In this document: piece after piece, positions 8,614 to 17,269 of the stretch | How the letters are laid out: the number at the start of each line of letters is the position of its first letter | Position numbering within the stretch: position 1 is the first letter of the stretch | Assembly: GCA_020161655.1 (NCBI GenBank) | Contig: JAIUPC010000004.1 | Span: 186,001 to 250,000 of the forward strand | Reading direction: 5' to 3' | DNA from: Pseudomonadota bacterium | GTDB lineage: Bacteria > Pseudomonadota > Alphaproteobacteria > Rhodobacterales > Rhodobacteraceae | Length of the DNA stretch: 64,000 bases | Notes under the pieces: model-generated | The model's input: the letters and a program-made list of their open reading frames with translations, nothing else | What the model was told of the DNA's origin: nothing | Database searches by the model: none | Position numbers and translations under genes: made by a program

Positions 8614-10998
8614 TCAGCTCGCCAATGGGGTCAGGTATCGTTCGCTCCGCCCCGGATGGAAGGCGCGGGCGGCATGTAGGATCGCGTTCGCGTCAAGGCC
8701 GTGCAGGTGGTAGATGTCCTCGACGGTCCCGGCCTGGCCGAAATGTTCCACGCCGAGCGATTTGACCCGGTGGCCCGCGACCCCGCCAAGCCAGCTCAGC
8801 CCGGCGGGATGGCCATCGGCGACCGTAACGATGCCGGCATCGCGCGGCACCTCTGCCAGCAGCCGTTCGACATGGGCCAGCGCGCCCGTCTGTCCGCGCT
8901 GGCGGGCGCGTTCGGCCGCCTGCCAGCCGGCGTTCAGCCGGTCGGCCGAGGTGACGGCGAGGATACCGACACCGCGCGCGCCCTCGGCCAGAAGCCCGGC
9001 GGCGCGGATGGCCTCTGGCGCCACGACGCCGGTATAGGCAATCACGACCGAGCTTGCCGGTCCCGGCGGGCGAAGCCAGTAGCCGCCGTCGATCACCTGT
9101 CGCGCAAGGGTGTCGTCCATCGCCCGCTGCGGCTGGTCGAGCGGCACCGTGGACAGGCGCAGGTAGACCGATCCGCCCTTTTCATCGCGGAGCCAGTTCT
9201 CTTCTTCCGCCGGGTTGGAGCCATCGCGCTGAAGATAGCCGAAGCTCCAATGGAGGATAGCGGCCAGTTCATCGGCAAAGGCCGGCTCGAACGCCGCGAG
9301 CCCGTCCTGCGCCATGCCGATCAGCGGGGTGGAGATCGACTGATGCGCACCGCCCTCATGGCTGAGCGAAACGCCCGAGGGCGTGGCGGCGAGGATGAAG
9401 CGCGCATCCTGATAGCAAGCATAGTTCAGGGCATCGAGGCCACGGCAGATGAAGGGATCGTAGACCGTGCCGACCGGCAGAAGCCGCTGGCCGAAAAGCC
9501 CGTGCGACAGGCCAAGGGCGCCGAGGAAGGTGAAAAGGTTGTTCTCGGCGATGCCAAGTTCGACATGCCGCCCCGCTGGTCTACGCGCCCATTTCTGGGC
9601 CGAGGCGATGTATTCATCGCGAAAGACATCCGCCGCCGGTTCGCGCGCGAAAAGCCCGGTCTTGTTGATCCAGGGCCCCAGATTGGTCGAGACGGACACG
9701 TCCGGGGAGGTCGTGACGATCCGTTCGGCCAGATCCGGGGCGCTGGAAGCGATGGCCGACAAGAGGTTGCCGAAGGCCTCCTGTGTGGCGATCTGGTCCT
9801 TGACGCGGGGGGTGGCCGGGGGGCCGACGGGCACGGTGGCGGCGGTGAAATGTCGGGGCCGTTGATTGAAGGGCACGGCCGCAAGATGCGCCTCCAGCGT
9901 CTGTGGCTTCGGGGTAAGGCCGCTGAACCGGTCCCATTCCTGACCGGCGGCGATGCCCATCTGTGCTTGCAGGGTGGCCACCTGACTGGCGGTCATGATG
10001 CCGGCATGGTTGTCCTTGTGTCCCGCCAGGGGCAGGCCGTGGCCTTTGACGGTGTAGCACAGAAACAGCACCGGGCGGTCGTGGTCGATGGCCTTCATCG
10101 TATCGGCCAGAAGCCCCACGTCATGGCCGGCGAGATTGGTCATCACCTGCGACAGTGCGGCGTCATCATAGCCCGCCAGAAGCGCCAGCGCGGCGTTGTC
10201 GCCGGTGAAGTCGGCCTCAAGCCGCGCCCGCCAGGCGGCGCCGCCCTTGAAGGTCAGCGCGGAATAACGCCCATTGTCGCAGGCGTCGATCCAGGCGCGG
10301 AGCCTTTCGCCGCCGGGGCGGGCGAAGGCGTCCTGCATCAGGCGGCCGTATTTCAGTTCGACCACATCCCAGCCGCAGGCAAGGAAGATGTCGCGGAACC
10401 GCGCGCTCAGCCCCTCGCTCACCACGCCGTCCAGCGACTGGCGGTTGTAGTCGACGATCCACCAGCAGTTCCTGAGGCCGTGCTTCGCGCCCTCAAGTAG
10501 CGCCTCGTAGATATTGCCCTCGTCCAGTTCGGCATCGCCGACAAGCGCGATCATCCGGCCTTCGGGGCCTTTCAGCCAGCCGTGGCCCTGAAGATAGTCC
10601 TGCACCATGCTGGCGAAGGCGGTGATCGCCACCCCCATCCCGACCGAGCCTGTGGAAAAGTCCACGCCATCCTTGTCCTTGGTGCGCGAGGGGTAAGGCT
10701 GCGCGCCGCCGAGGGCGCGGAAGTTCTGCAACTGCTCAAGCGTCTGGTTGCCGAGAAGATACTGGATCGCATGGAAGACGGGGCTTGCGTGCGGCTTCAC
10801 CGCGACCCGGTCCTCGGGCCGCAGCACCTCGAAGTAAAGCGCGTTCAGGATCGCGTTCATCGACGCCGACGATGCCTGATGCCCGCCGACCTTGATCGTG
10901 CCCTTCGGGCGGATGTTGTTGGCGTTGTGGATCATCCAGGTCGAAAGCCACAGCGTCCTTGCCGCCAGTGCCGCACGGATATCGTCGATGCCGGCCAT
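8614..10998 (-). CDS. AceE/transketolase-like thiamine diphosphate enzyme
   Basis: A 794-residue TPP enzyme with the single-chain layout of pyruvate dehydrogenase E1/transketolase. The TPP/Mg motif GDAELDEGNIYEA...VDYN is near residue 190, a pyrimidine-binding domain contains HVELGIAENNLF, and LSHEGGAHQSISTP recalls AceE. No lipoyl or E2 genes lie nearby, which argues against a pyruvate dehydrogenase complex and for a ketose-cleaving or ketol-transferring role. An in-frame start at 11136 would overlap the ATPase gene by 134 bp, so I chose ATG 10998 (MAGIDDIRAALAAR), 4 bp after the ATPase stop. Its position between a sugar importer and an aldose-ketose isomerase suggests it acts on the imported ketose. 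Confidence 0.85.
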   Translation of the reverse strand: MAGIDDIRAALAARTLWLSTWMIHNANNIRPKGTIKVGGHQASSASMNAILNALYFEVLRPEDRVAVKPHASPVFHAIQYLLGNQTLEQLQNFRALGGAQPYPSRTKDKDGVDFSTGSVGMGVAITAFASMVQDYLQGHGWLKGPEGRMIALVGDAELDEGNIYEALLEGAKHGLRNCWWIVDYNRQSLDGVVSEGLSARFRDIFLACGWDVVELKYGRLMQDAFARPGGERLRAWIDACDNGRYSALTFKGGAAWRARLEADFTGDNAALALLAGYDDAALSQVMTNLAGHDVGLLADTMKAIDHDRPVLFLCYTVKGHGLPLAGHKDNHAGIMTASQVATLQAQMGIAAGQEWDRFSGLTPKPQTLEAHLAAVPFNQRPRHFTAATVPVGPPATPRVKDQIATQEAFGNLLSAIASSAPDLAERIVTTSPDVSVSTNLGPWINKTGLFAREPAADVFRDEYIASAQKWARRPAGRHVELGIAENNLFTFLGALGLSHGLFGQRLLPVGTVYDPFICRGLDALNYACYQDARFILAATPSGVSLSHEGGAHQSISTPLIGMAQDGLAAFEPAFADELAAILHWSFGYLQRDGSNPAEEENWLRDEKGGSVYLRLSTVPLDQPQRAMDDTLARQVIDGGYWLRPPGPASSVVIAYTGVVAPEAIRAAGLLAEGARGVGILAVTSADRLNAGWQAAERARQRGQTGALAHVERLLAEVPRDAGIVTVADGHPAGLSWLGGVAGHRVKSLGVEHFGQAGTVEDIYHLHGLDANAILHAARAFHPGRSERYLTPLAS

Positions 10999-11002
10999 CC
11001 GC

Positions 11003-12076
11003 TTATGCCCCCGTCGCCGCAAGGGCGCGCCCGTCGCGGGCAAAGAGATGCGCATGTTCGGGCCTGATCCTGAGGCCGAGCCGGTCGCCGCTTCTGGCCG
11101 GAACATTGCCCCTGACCCGCGCCATGATCGGGCCAAGTCCTTCGACGACGGTATAGACGTTGGTATCCGATCCCAGATGCTCGATCACATCGGCCACCGC
11201 GTCGAGATCGCCGGTGCCGGGTTCGACCACGTCGACATGTTCGGGCCGGATGCCAAGCTCGGCGGCCCGACCGGCGCCGGAATGGTTCGGCAGCAGAATG
11301 CGTGCGCCGCTGGCCAGCCTGACGGCACTGGCGCCGTCCGGGGCGGCGGCGACCACGTTCATGGTGGGCGAGCCGATGAACTGCGCCACGAACCGGTTGG
11401 CGGGGCGTTCGTAAAGCTCAAGCGGGCTGCCGACCTGCTGGATGATGCCGCCGTTCAGGACGACGATCCGGTCGGCGAGCGTCAGCGCCTCCACCTGGTC
11501 ATGGGTGACATATACCATGGTGGTGCCAAGCCGCTGATGCAGGCGCGCAATCTCAAGCCGCATCTCGACCCGGAGGGCAGCATCGAGGTTCGACAGCGGT
11601 TCATCAAACAGGAAGGCGCGCGGATCGCGGACGATGGCGCGGCCCATGGCGACGCGCTGACGCTGGCCGCCGGAAAGCGCCTTCGGCAGGCGCTCCAGCA
11701 GCTTGTCGAGCCCCAGCGCCCGCCCGGCTTCGGCGACTCGGCTGGTACGTTCGGCAGTCGCGGCCCCTCGGATTTCCATGGAAAACCCCATGTTCCGCGC
11801 AACGTCCATATGAGGATAAAGCGCATAGGACTGAAACACCATCGCGATGTCGCGGTCGCGCGGGCGGATATCGTTCATCCGTTCCCCGTCGATCAGGAAA
11901 TCGCCGTCACTGATCGGCTCAAGCCCGGCGATCATCCTCAGAAGCGTGGACTTGCCACAGCCCGAAGGGCCGACGAGGACGATGAATTCCCCGTCCGCGA
12001 TATCAAGGTTGATGTCGCGAAGAACCTCGACGTTCCCGTAGCGCTTGGCGACGTTCGTCAGTTGCAACCGGGCCAT
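11003..12076 (-). CDS. Sugar ABC importer B, ATP-binding subunit
   Basis: A 357-residue CUT1 ATPase with Walker A GPSGCGKST (about residues 37-45), signature LSGGQRQRVAMGRA, Walker B AFLFDEPLSNLDA, H-loop YVTHDQVEAL and a C-terminal TOBE region (LGIRPEHVDVV). It sits 3 bp after the second permease and 4 bp before the TPP-enzyme gene in one operon. Confidence 0.92.
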   Translation of the reverse strand: MARLQLTNVAKRYGNVEVLRDINLDIADGEFIVLVGPSGCGKSTLLRMIAGLEPISDGDFLIDGERMNDIRPRDRDIAMVFQSYALYPHMDVARNMGFSMEIRGAATAERTSRVAEAGRALGLDKLLERLPKALSGGQRQRVAMGRAIVRDPRAFLFDEPLSNLDAALRVEMRLEIARLHQRLGTTMVYVTHDQVEALTLADRIVVLNGGIIQQVGSPLELYERPANRFVAQFIGSPTMNVVAAAPDGASAVRLASGARILLPNHSGAGRAAELGIRPEHVDVVEPGTGDLDAVADVIEHLGSDTNVYTVVEGLGPIMARVRGNVPARSGDRLGLRIRPEHAHLFARDGRALAATGA

Positions 12077-12079
12077 GGC

Positions 12080-12922
12080 CTATCCTTTCACCGCGCCAGA
12101 GGTCAGACCCTGGACGAGGTAGCGCTGGATGAAGATGAAGAAGAGACAGGAGGGGATGAGCGCCAGAACGCCCGCCGCCATCATCTGCCCCCAGTCGACG
12201 GAGAATTTGGAGACGAAGGTCAGAAGCCCGACCGGGAAGGTCATCGCCTCGTTCCGTGAAATGAGCATGAGCGCGAAGAGAAGCTCGGACCAGGCGGCGG
12301 TGAAGACAAAGCCCAAGGTCGCGCCAAGCCCCGGCAGGGTCAGCGGGAAGATCACCTTGCGGAGCGCCTGGAACCTTGTGCAGCCGTCCATCATGGCGGC
12401 TTCCTCAAGATCCTTCGGGATGCCGTCGAAGAAGGACTGCATCAGGAAGGTGGCGAAGGGCACGTTGAAGGCGGTGTAGACCACGATGAGGCTGGTCAGC
12501 GAGTTCAGGAGGCCCATCGCGGCGACGATCTTGTAGATCGGCGCGATGATCATCAGGAGCGGGAACATCTGCGTCACCAGCATCAGCGCGATGATCACCC
12601 GCTTGCCGCCGAAGTTGAACCGCGAGAAGGCATAGCCCGCCCCGGCGGCGATCAGTGTCGTGGCCGCCGCCGTGCCGAGCGACACGATCAGGCTGTTGCC
12701 GAAATAGGCGAGGAAGTCGGTGTGGAAGATCACCGTGCGGAAGTTGCCGAGCGTCGTCTCGCTGGGCCAAAGCGCGGTGCCTTCGGTGAAGACCAACTGG
12801 TCCGGCGTGATCGAGATCTTCACCAGCCAGTAGAGCGGGAAGAGCGCGAAGATCAGGTAAAAGGCCAACGCGGCATACTTGCCGAAGGTCAGAACGGGCG
12901 ATGGGCGGCGGATTGCTGACAT
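12080..12922 (-). CDS. Sugar ABC importer B, permease subunit (MalG type)
   Basis: A 280-residue permease with about six membrane helices and the EAA loop LEEAAMMDGCTRFQALRKVI near residue 185. The C-terminus YLVQGLTSGAVKG is characteristic of MalG-like subunits. It follows the partner permease after 7 bp and is followed by the ATPase after 3 bp. Confidence 0.9.
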   Translation of the reverse strand: MSAIRRPSPVLTFGKYAALAFYLIFALFPLYWLVKISITPDQLVFTEGTALWPSETTLGNFRTVIFHTDFLAYFGNSLIVSLGTAAATTLIAAGAGYAFSRFNFGGKRVIIALMLVTQMFPLLMIIAPIYKIVAAMGLLNSLTSLIVVYTAFNVPFATFLMQSFFDGIPKDLEEAAMMDGCTRFQALRKVIFPLTLPGLGATLGFVFTAAWSELLFALMLISRNEAMTFPVGLLTFVSKFSVDWGQMMAAGVLALIPSCLFFIFIQRYLVQGLTSGAVKG

Positions 12923-12929
12923 TGGCCCC

Positions 12930-13862
12930 TCAGATCTTCACGAAGCGGCGCCGGATGGCGAGGAGAAGGACGGCATAGACCATGAGCAGCCCCAGAAGCG
13001 CCACGGCGATCGCCGAGGCATAGCCGAAGTCAAGCTTGCGGAAGGCGGTGGTGAAGACATAGGTCGAGAGGATCTGCGTCGCATTGGCGGGGCCGCCGCC
13101 GGTCATGACGAAGATCAGGTCGGCGAAATTGGCGATCCAGATCGTCCGCAGCATGACGGTGATGGCGATCATCGGCGCGAGGAAGGGCAGGGTGATCTTG
13201 GTGAAGACCTGCCAGGCGGAAGCGCCGTCGATCTCGGCCGCCTCGTAAAGCTCGCCGGGGATGGATTGCAGCGCAGCCAGAAGCGTGATGGCAAAGAAGG
13301 GCACACCGAACCAGACATTGGCGGCCACCGGCCCCCACATCGCCAGATCGGGGTCGCCGAGGATGTTGTAAGGCTCCGAGAGGATACCAAGGGCGGCCAT
13401 CCAGTGCGGCAGGGGGCCGATCACCGGGTTGAAGAGCCAGGCCCAGGTCAGCGCCGACAGGAAGGTCGGCACCGCCCAGGGCAGGAAGACCAGCGCCTGA
13501 AACAGACGCTTGCCGTAGAATTGGGTGTTCAGAAGCAGCGCAAGGCCAAGGCCGAGCGCGAACTGGAAGGTGAGCGAGCTTAGCGTCCACCAGAAGGTGT
13601 TTTCCAGCGCCAGCCAGAATTTCGCGTCGCGCCAGAGCGTCGCGTAATTCTCAAGCCCGATCCAGCCGGTCTCGAAAGGCTTCAGAAGCGTGATCGACTG
13701 GAAGGAATAGGAGATGCCGATCACCAGGGGCACCAGCATCACCAGCGCGATCATCGCCACCGCCGGGCCGACATAGAGGTAGGGCTCGACCAGATAGCGC
13801 ATGTAGGCCGAACGCCACGCCCGGGAAATCCCGGACGTGGCAGCGGTGCGAGTGGCGGTCAT
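12930..13862 (-). CDS. Sugar ABC importer B, permease subunit (MalF type)
   Basis: A 310-residue permease. I chose ATG 13862 (MTATRTAATSGISR), whose ATGA overlaps the stop of the binding protein gene, rather than the longer frame from 14060 that would run antiparallel to no known homology and lie wholly inside the binding-protein gene. It has about six membrane helices starting at YLYVGPAVAMIALVML and the EAA loop LYEAAEIDGASAWQVFTKIT. Confidence 0.9.
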   Translation of the reverse strand: MTATRTAATSGISRAWRSAYMRYLVEPYLYVGPAVAMIALVMLVPLVIGISYSFQSITLLKPFETGWIGLENYATLWRDAKFWLALENTFWWTLSSLTFQFALGLGLALLLNTQFYGKRLFQALVFLPWAVPTFLSALTWAWLFNPVIGPLPHWMAALGILSEPYNILGDPDLAMWGPVAANVWFGVPFFAITLLAALQSIPGELYEAAEIDGASAWQVFTKITLPFLAPMIAITVMLRTIWIANFADLIFVMTGGGPANATQILSTYVFTTAFRKLDFGYASAIAVALLGLLMVYAVLLLAIRRRFVKI

Positions 13863-15118
13863 TGCTTGGCTTTCCACTTGGCCTGCTCGTCGGTCAGGAA
13901 CGCCGCCCATTCGTCGGCAACGTCCTGCGCCGTGCGCTGGCCAAGAAGGGCTTGCTGGGCGCTTTCGAGAACGACGGTGCTGCCGAAGTAGCCCCACTGT
14001 TCCAGATAGGTCGGCATCACCGTCGGCACATATTGTTCGCCGTTCAGCTCTTCGAACCAACCCTTGAACTGCTCGGTCTTGAAGAAGGGGTCCTGATCGG
14101 CGCCCTTGTGGATCGGGATCACGCCGACGCGCTTGGCCCAGGCCGCGTTGGCCTCGGGCGAGGAGAGCGAGGCGACGAGCTTCCAGGCCTCATCCTCATG
14201 CTCTGTCGCCTTGAAGATCGACCAGCCGGCGAAGCCGATGGTCGGGAACGCCTTGCCCGCCGGGCCGACCGGCATCGGGATCACGGCGAAATCCTCGGCC
14301 GGCATCCGTTCGGCAATGGCGATCAGCGCGTCGGGGTCCTGGTCGAGGAAAGCGCAGGTGCCGGAATAGAAGCCGGCGACGATCTCGTTGAAGCCCCAGT
14401 TGACCGAGTCCTTCGGCGCATAGCCCTTCTGGTACATGTCCATCAGGAACTGGATGCCGGCGACCGAGCCGGGTTCGTTCACCCGGCTCTTGCCGTCTTC
14501 GGTGAAGAACTCGTTGGTGCCGTTCATGGTGGCGGCCATCATGATCCAGCCGTTGGTGCCGCCGGGGCCGCCGCGCAGGCAGTAGCCATACTTGCCCTCA
14601 AGCTTCGACACCGCTTCCGAGGCCGCCATGAATTCATCCATGGTCTTCGGCGGTTCCGCCACGCCCGCTTCGGCCAGAAGCTTCTTGTTGTAGAACATGG
14701 CGCGCAGATAGAAGCCGTAGGGGATCATGTAAGCGTCGCCCGCCTGCCGGCCCATGGCGAGGGTCTTATCGGTGAGCGTAGCGCCGTTGTCCCAGCTGGC
14801 GATATGGCCCTCGAGGCTCGCGAGCTGGTCGGTGCCGGCATAGAGCGCGAGCCAGGTATCGGGCATTTCGACCACGTCGGGAATGTCGCCGCCCGACACC
14901 ATCGTCGCCAGTTTCTCGAAGGCCTGACCCCAGGGCAGCGAGGTGATCTCGACCGTCGTGCCGGGGTTCTGCTTCTCGAACTCGGCGACCATGCCCTTCA
15001 GGACCTCGGTGCGTTCGGGGCTGGTGATCACCTCGACCAGCTTCAGCGTGGTCTGGGCGTAAGCGGCAGTCGACATCAGGGCCGCCAAGGCGGTTATTGC
15101 AGCAAGTCGCAGTTTCAT
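13859..15118 (-). CDS. Extracellular sugar-binding protein of importer B
   Basis: A 419-residue periplasmic solute-binding protein (extracellular family 1). A Sec signal peptide MKLRLAAITALAALMSTAAYAQ is cleaved after AYA. The mature start TTLKLVEVITSPERTEVLKG, central MIPYGFYLRAMFYNKKLL and late FPTIGFAGWSIFK match sugar binding proteins. It follows the PLP-enzyme gene by 30 bp. The ligand is unknown and is the key unknown of the operon: the flanking isomerase, TPP enzyme and Cys/Met-type enzyme would act on it. Confidence 0.92.
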   Translation of the reverse strand: MKLRLAAITALAALMSTAAYAQTTLKLVEVITSPERTEVLKGMVAEFEKQNPGTTVEITSLPWGQAFEKLATMVSGGDIPDVVEMPDTWLALYAGTDQLASLEGHIASWDNGATLTDKTLAMGRQAGDAYMIPYGFYLRAMFYNKKLLAEAGVAEPPKTMDEFMAASEAVSKLEGKYGYCLRGGPGGTNGWIMMAATMNGTNEFFTEDGKSRVNEPGSVAGIQFLMDMYQKGYAPKDSVNWGFNEIVAGFYSGTCAFLDQDPDALIAIAERMPAEDFAVIPMPVGPAGKAFPTIGFAGWSIFKATEHEDEAWKLVASLSSPEANAAWAKRVGVIPIHKGADQDPFFKTEQFKGWFEELNGEQYVPTVMPTYLEQWGYFGSTVVLESAQQALLGQRTAQDVADEWAAFLTDEQAKWKAKQ

Positions 15119-15148
15119 TCTTTCCTCCGGGTTGGTTGGCCGCCCTCC

Positions 15149-16306
15149 TCAGGCGGCGCTCTCGCTCAGGGCCGCCTCCAGATCGGCCCAAAGATCGGCG
15201 GGGCTTTCCAGCCCCAGACTGAAGCGGACAAGGCGTGGCGACACGCCGAACCGCTGCGCTGAATTCTGTTCGCCCTGCTGCGAAAGCGTGGCTTGCGCCG
15301 GCAGGACAAGGCTTTCGAACCCGCCCCAGCTTACGCCGATGCGGAAGTGCTTCAGCCGGTCGACGAAGCGGGGGATGTCGACCCTGTCGTCGAATTCCAC
15401 CGACATGAGGCCAGCGCGGCCCGTCAGCCCCGGCACCACGTTGGGGCCGGGCGAGTGAATGGCCGTGACGCGAGGCAGGGCCGCGAGCCTTTCGATGAAG
15501 TGATTGGCCGTCGCCTGATGGCGCTGCATCCGCACTTCAAGCGTCCTAAGGCCGCGGGTCAGAAGGAAGGCCTCGAACGGCGCAAGCTTGGCACCGAGAA
15601 GCGGCAGCGTCAGGTCGCGGATCCTGCCGATCAGTTCGGTTGAAGCGACGACGACCCCGGCCACGGTATCGGAATGGCCCGAGATGTACTTCGACGCGGA
15701 ATGCAGGACCACGTCGATGCCAAGCGTCAGCGGACGCTGAAAGACCGGCGTCGCCCAGGAATTGTCGATGACCGTCAGCGCGCCATGCCGCCGGGCATGC
15801 TCGGCAACCATCGGCAGGTTCAGGGGCTTGAAGACCAGCGACGACGGGCTTTCGAGATAGGCAAGCTTTACGCCTTTCAGGAGATCGGCGTCACGTTCGA
15901 AAGTGGAGGCCGGGTGATAGGTGATCTCGATCCCGAAGGGGCGGAGGAGGCGTTCGAAAAGCCGGTAGGCATCGGGGTAGACATGTTCGACGCAGGCGAT
16001 GCGGTCACCGGGGCGGACGAGCGCCAGCACGGTCGAGGAGATCGCCGCCATGCCCGACGCAAACCCCACGGCGGCCTCGCCGGCCTCGGCACCCGCCATC
16101 AGCGCTTCGAAGGCGGCGACGGTCGGGTTCTGCACCCGGCTATAGACCGGCTGCGAGGTTTCGCCCGCCATGCGATCTACGAAGTCCTGATAGCTGTCGA
16201 AGGCGAAAAGCGAGGTCTGCACGATGGGTGGCGTGATCGACCCGCCGGGGCCGTCGTAGGCAGCGGCAAGCAGGGTGGCGAGGTCGGGCCTGGCCGGATC
16301 ACGCAT
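15149..16306 (-). CDS. Cys/Met metabolism PLP-dependent enzyme (MetC/MetB family)
   Basis: A 385-residue fold-type I PLP enzyme. SRVQNPTVAAFEALMAGAE, the GFASGMAAIS cofactor loop, TVIDNSWATPVFQRPL and the PLP-lysine motif HSASKYISGHSD (lysine near residue 205) place it in the cystathionine beta/gamma-lyase, cystathionine gamma-synthase and methionine gamma-lyase family. Members of that family act at C-S bonds or carry out gamma-replacement, and the specific reaction cannot be assigned. It overlaps the GntR gene by 8 bp and leads the importer B genes, which is unusual for a methionine biosynthesis enzyme. It may act on a sulfur- or amino-containing substrate of this pathway. Confidence 0.87.
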   Translation of the reverse strand: MRDPARPDLATLLAAAYDGPGGSITPPIVQTSLFAFDSYQDFVDRMAGETSQPVYSRVQNPTVAAFEALMAGAEAGEAAVGFASGMAAISSTVLALVRPGDRIACVEHVYPDAYRLFERLLRPFGIEITYHPASTFERDADLLKGVKLAYLESPSSLVFKPLNLPMVAEHARRHGALTVIDNSWATPVFQRPLTLGIDVVLHSASKYISGHSDTVAGVVVASTELIGRIRDLTLPLLGAKLAPFEAFLLTRGLRTLEVRMQRHQATANHFIERLAALPRVTAIHSPGPNVVPGLTGRAGLMSVEFDDRVDIPRFVDRLKHFRIGVSWGGFESLVLPAQATLSQQGEQNSAQRFGVSPRLVRFSLGLESPADLWADLEAALSESAA

Positions 16307-17036
16307 CGCCGCCCTCCATTTCCCGGCGCACGTCGGCCTCGACGATGTCGAGGATTTCGGCCGTCAGCGCCGCGGCGCGGGCTTCGTCGCCGGCGGCGAT
16401 GGCCTCGGCCAGAGGCCGGTGGACCGGAATGGTCGACGCGCCGAGATGCGCCTTGCCGAAGGGTGTGTCGTAGATGTCGTGGAACGCATGATGGATCTGC
16501 CAGATGATCTGGCCAAAAAGCGGATTGCCGGTGGCATCGTGGATCGCGGCATGAAAGCGGTGGTCGGCGGGGCGCCAATCCTCCGCCGCCTCATAGACGG
16601 CGATCAACTCGGCCATCCGGGCGAGGATCACCCTGCGCTCCTGCGGCGAGGCATTGCGCGCGGCGAGGCGCGATGCCTCGATCTCAAGCGGGCGGCGCAC
16701 GGCATGGGTGCGGATCAGGCTTTCGGCCTCAAGCTTCAGGGTCAGCGGCAGGTGGATCGAGCGGGAGGAGATTTCCGCCGATAGCCTTGTGCCCGCGCCC
16801 TTGTTGCGGGTCACGATGCCCATGCTCTGCCAGGATTTGATCGCCTCGCGGATGGAAGATCTTGAGACGCCGAGCCTTTCGGCAAGCTCGATCTCGGGCG
16901 GCAGCCTGTCACCGATGCCGATGCCTTCGCGTTCGATCAGGGCGATGATCGCATCGACGACCGCGCTGTCCCTGCTGCGCCGCGCGCCAGCGGGATCGAC
17001 CTGCTCCTGCCTTCCGGGCGCCTCACTGATCGTCAC
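16299..17036 (-). CDS. GntR-family transcriptional regulator (FadR/FCD subgroup)
   Basis: A 245-residue regulator. An N-terminal winged helix (about residues 22-90; DRLPPEIELAERLGVSRSSI and REAIKSWQSMGIV) is followed by an all-helical FCD ligand domain with histidines that usually hold a metal (DHRFHAAIHDATGN). It is the first gene of the minus-strand operon. Two 11-bp palindromes of the type bound by this subgroup lie 42-73 bp upstream (17078-17109), so it probably represses its own operon and perhaps the divergent one until a pathway intermediate binds. Confidence 0.9.
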   Translation of the reverse strand: MTISEAPGRQEQVDPAGARRSRDSAVVDAIIALIEREGIGIGDRLPPEIELAERLGVSRSSIREAIKSWQSMGIVTRNKGAGTRLSAEISSRSIHLPLTLKLEAESLIRTHAVRRPLEIEASRLAARNASPQERRVILARMAELIAVYEAAEDWRPADHRFHAAIHDATGNPLFGQIIWQIHHAFHDIYDTPFGKAHLGASTIPVHRPLAEAIAAGDEARAAALTAEILDIVEADVRREMEGGDA

Positions 17037-17077
17037 CGCAATCCCCCGAACCTTCCGCGAGAATCACTGATAGCATA

Positions 17078-17109
17078 ATGTCGGACATTGTCAAAACATT
17101 GTCTGACAA
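17078..17109. promoter_or_regulatory. Twin GntR/FCD operators between two divergent operons
   Basis: ATGTCGGACAT (17078-17088) and TTGTCTGACAA (17099-17109) are perfect palindromes around a central base and share the GTC-N-GAC core. Their centres are 21 bp apart, two helical turns, so two dimers could bind on one face. A minus-strand TATGCT (17073-17078) that could be a -10 box abuts the first site. This fits autorepression by the adjacent GntR protein. Confidence 0.75.
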
Positions 17110-17187
17110 AGATGGCATCGGGGCGCCGCGTGCGGGGTTTCAAACTTATGGTCTCCTCAATATGGAATTTTATTACAGGAATGTGTT

Positions 17188-17198
17188 GCAAAATTTCA
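17188..17198. promoter_or_regulatory. Possible second operator upstream of importer C
   Basis: GCAAAATTTCA matches nine of eleven positions of the TGAAAATTTCA site at 213-223 upstream of importer A. It is enclosed by weak arms AATGTG/CACATT (17180-17185 and 17197-17202). It may serve the RpiR/DeoR-type regulator encoded at 23528, which belongs to the operon starting here. Support is limited to resemblance. Confidence 0.3.
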
Positions 17199-17269
17199 CA
17201 TTGCGGCTATCACGGTTCAGGGCGGCCAGGCGGAAGCCTGTGGAGATGCCGCATGTGGAGGAGAACCTG

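Noticed and set aside
8614-10998. Pyruvate dehydrogenase E1 (aceE) assignment
   Set aside because: The sequence resembles AceE, but no E2/E3 genes accompany it and its neighbours are a sugar importer and an isomerase, so a transketolase-like role is more likely.
17078-17269. N-terminal extension of the importer C binding protein from ATG 17078
   Set aside because: It would start inside the GntR operators and place about 64 extra residues before a good signal peptide that has its own GGAGGAG ribosome site.
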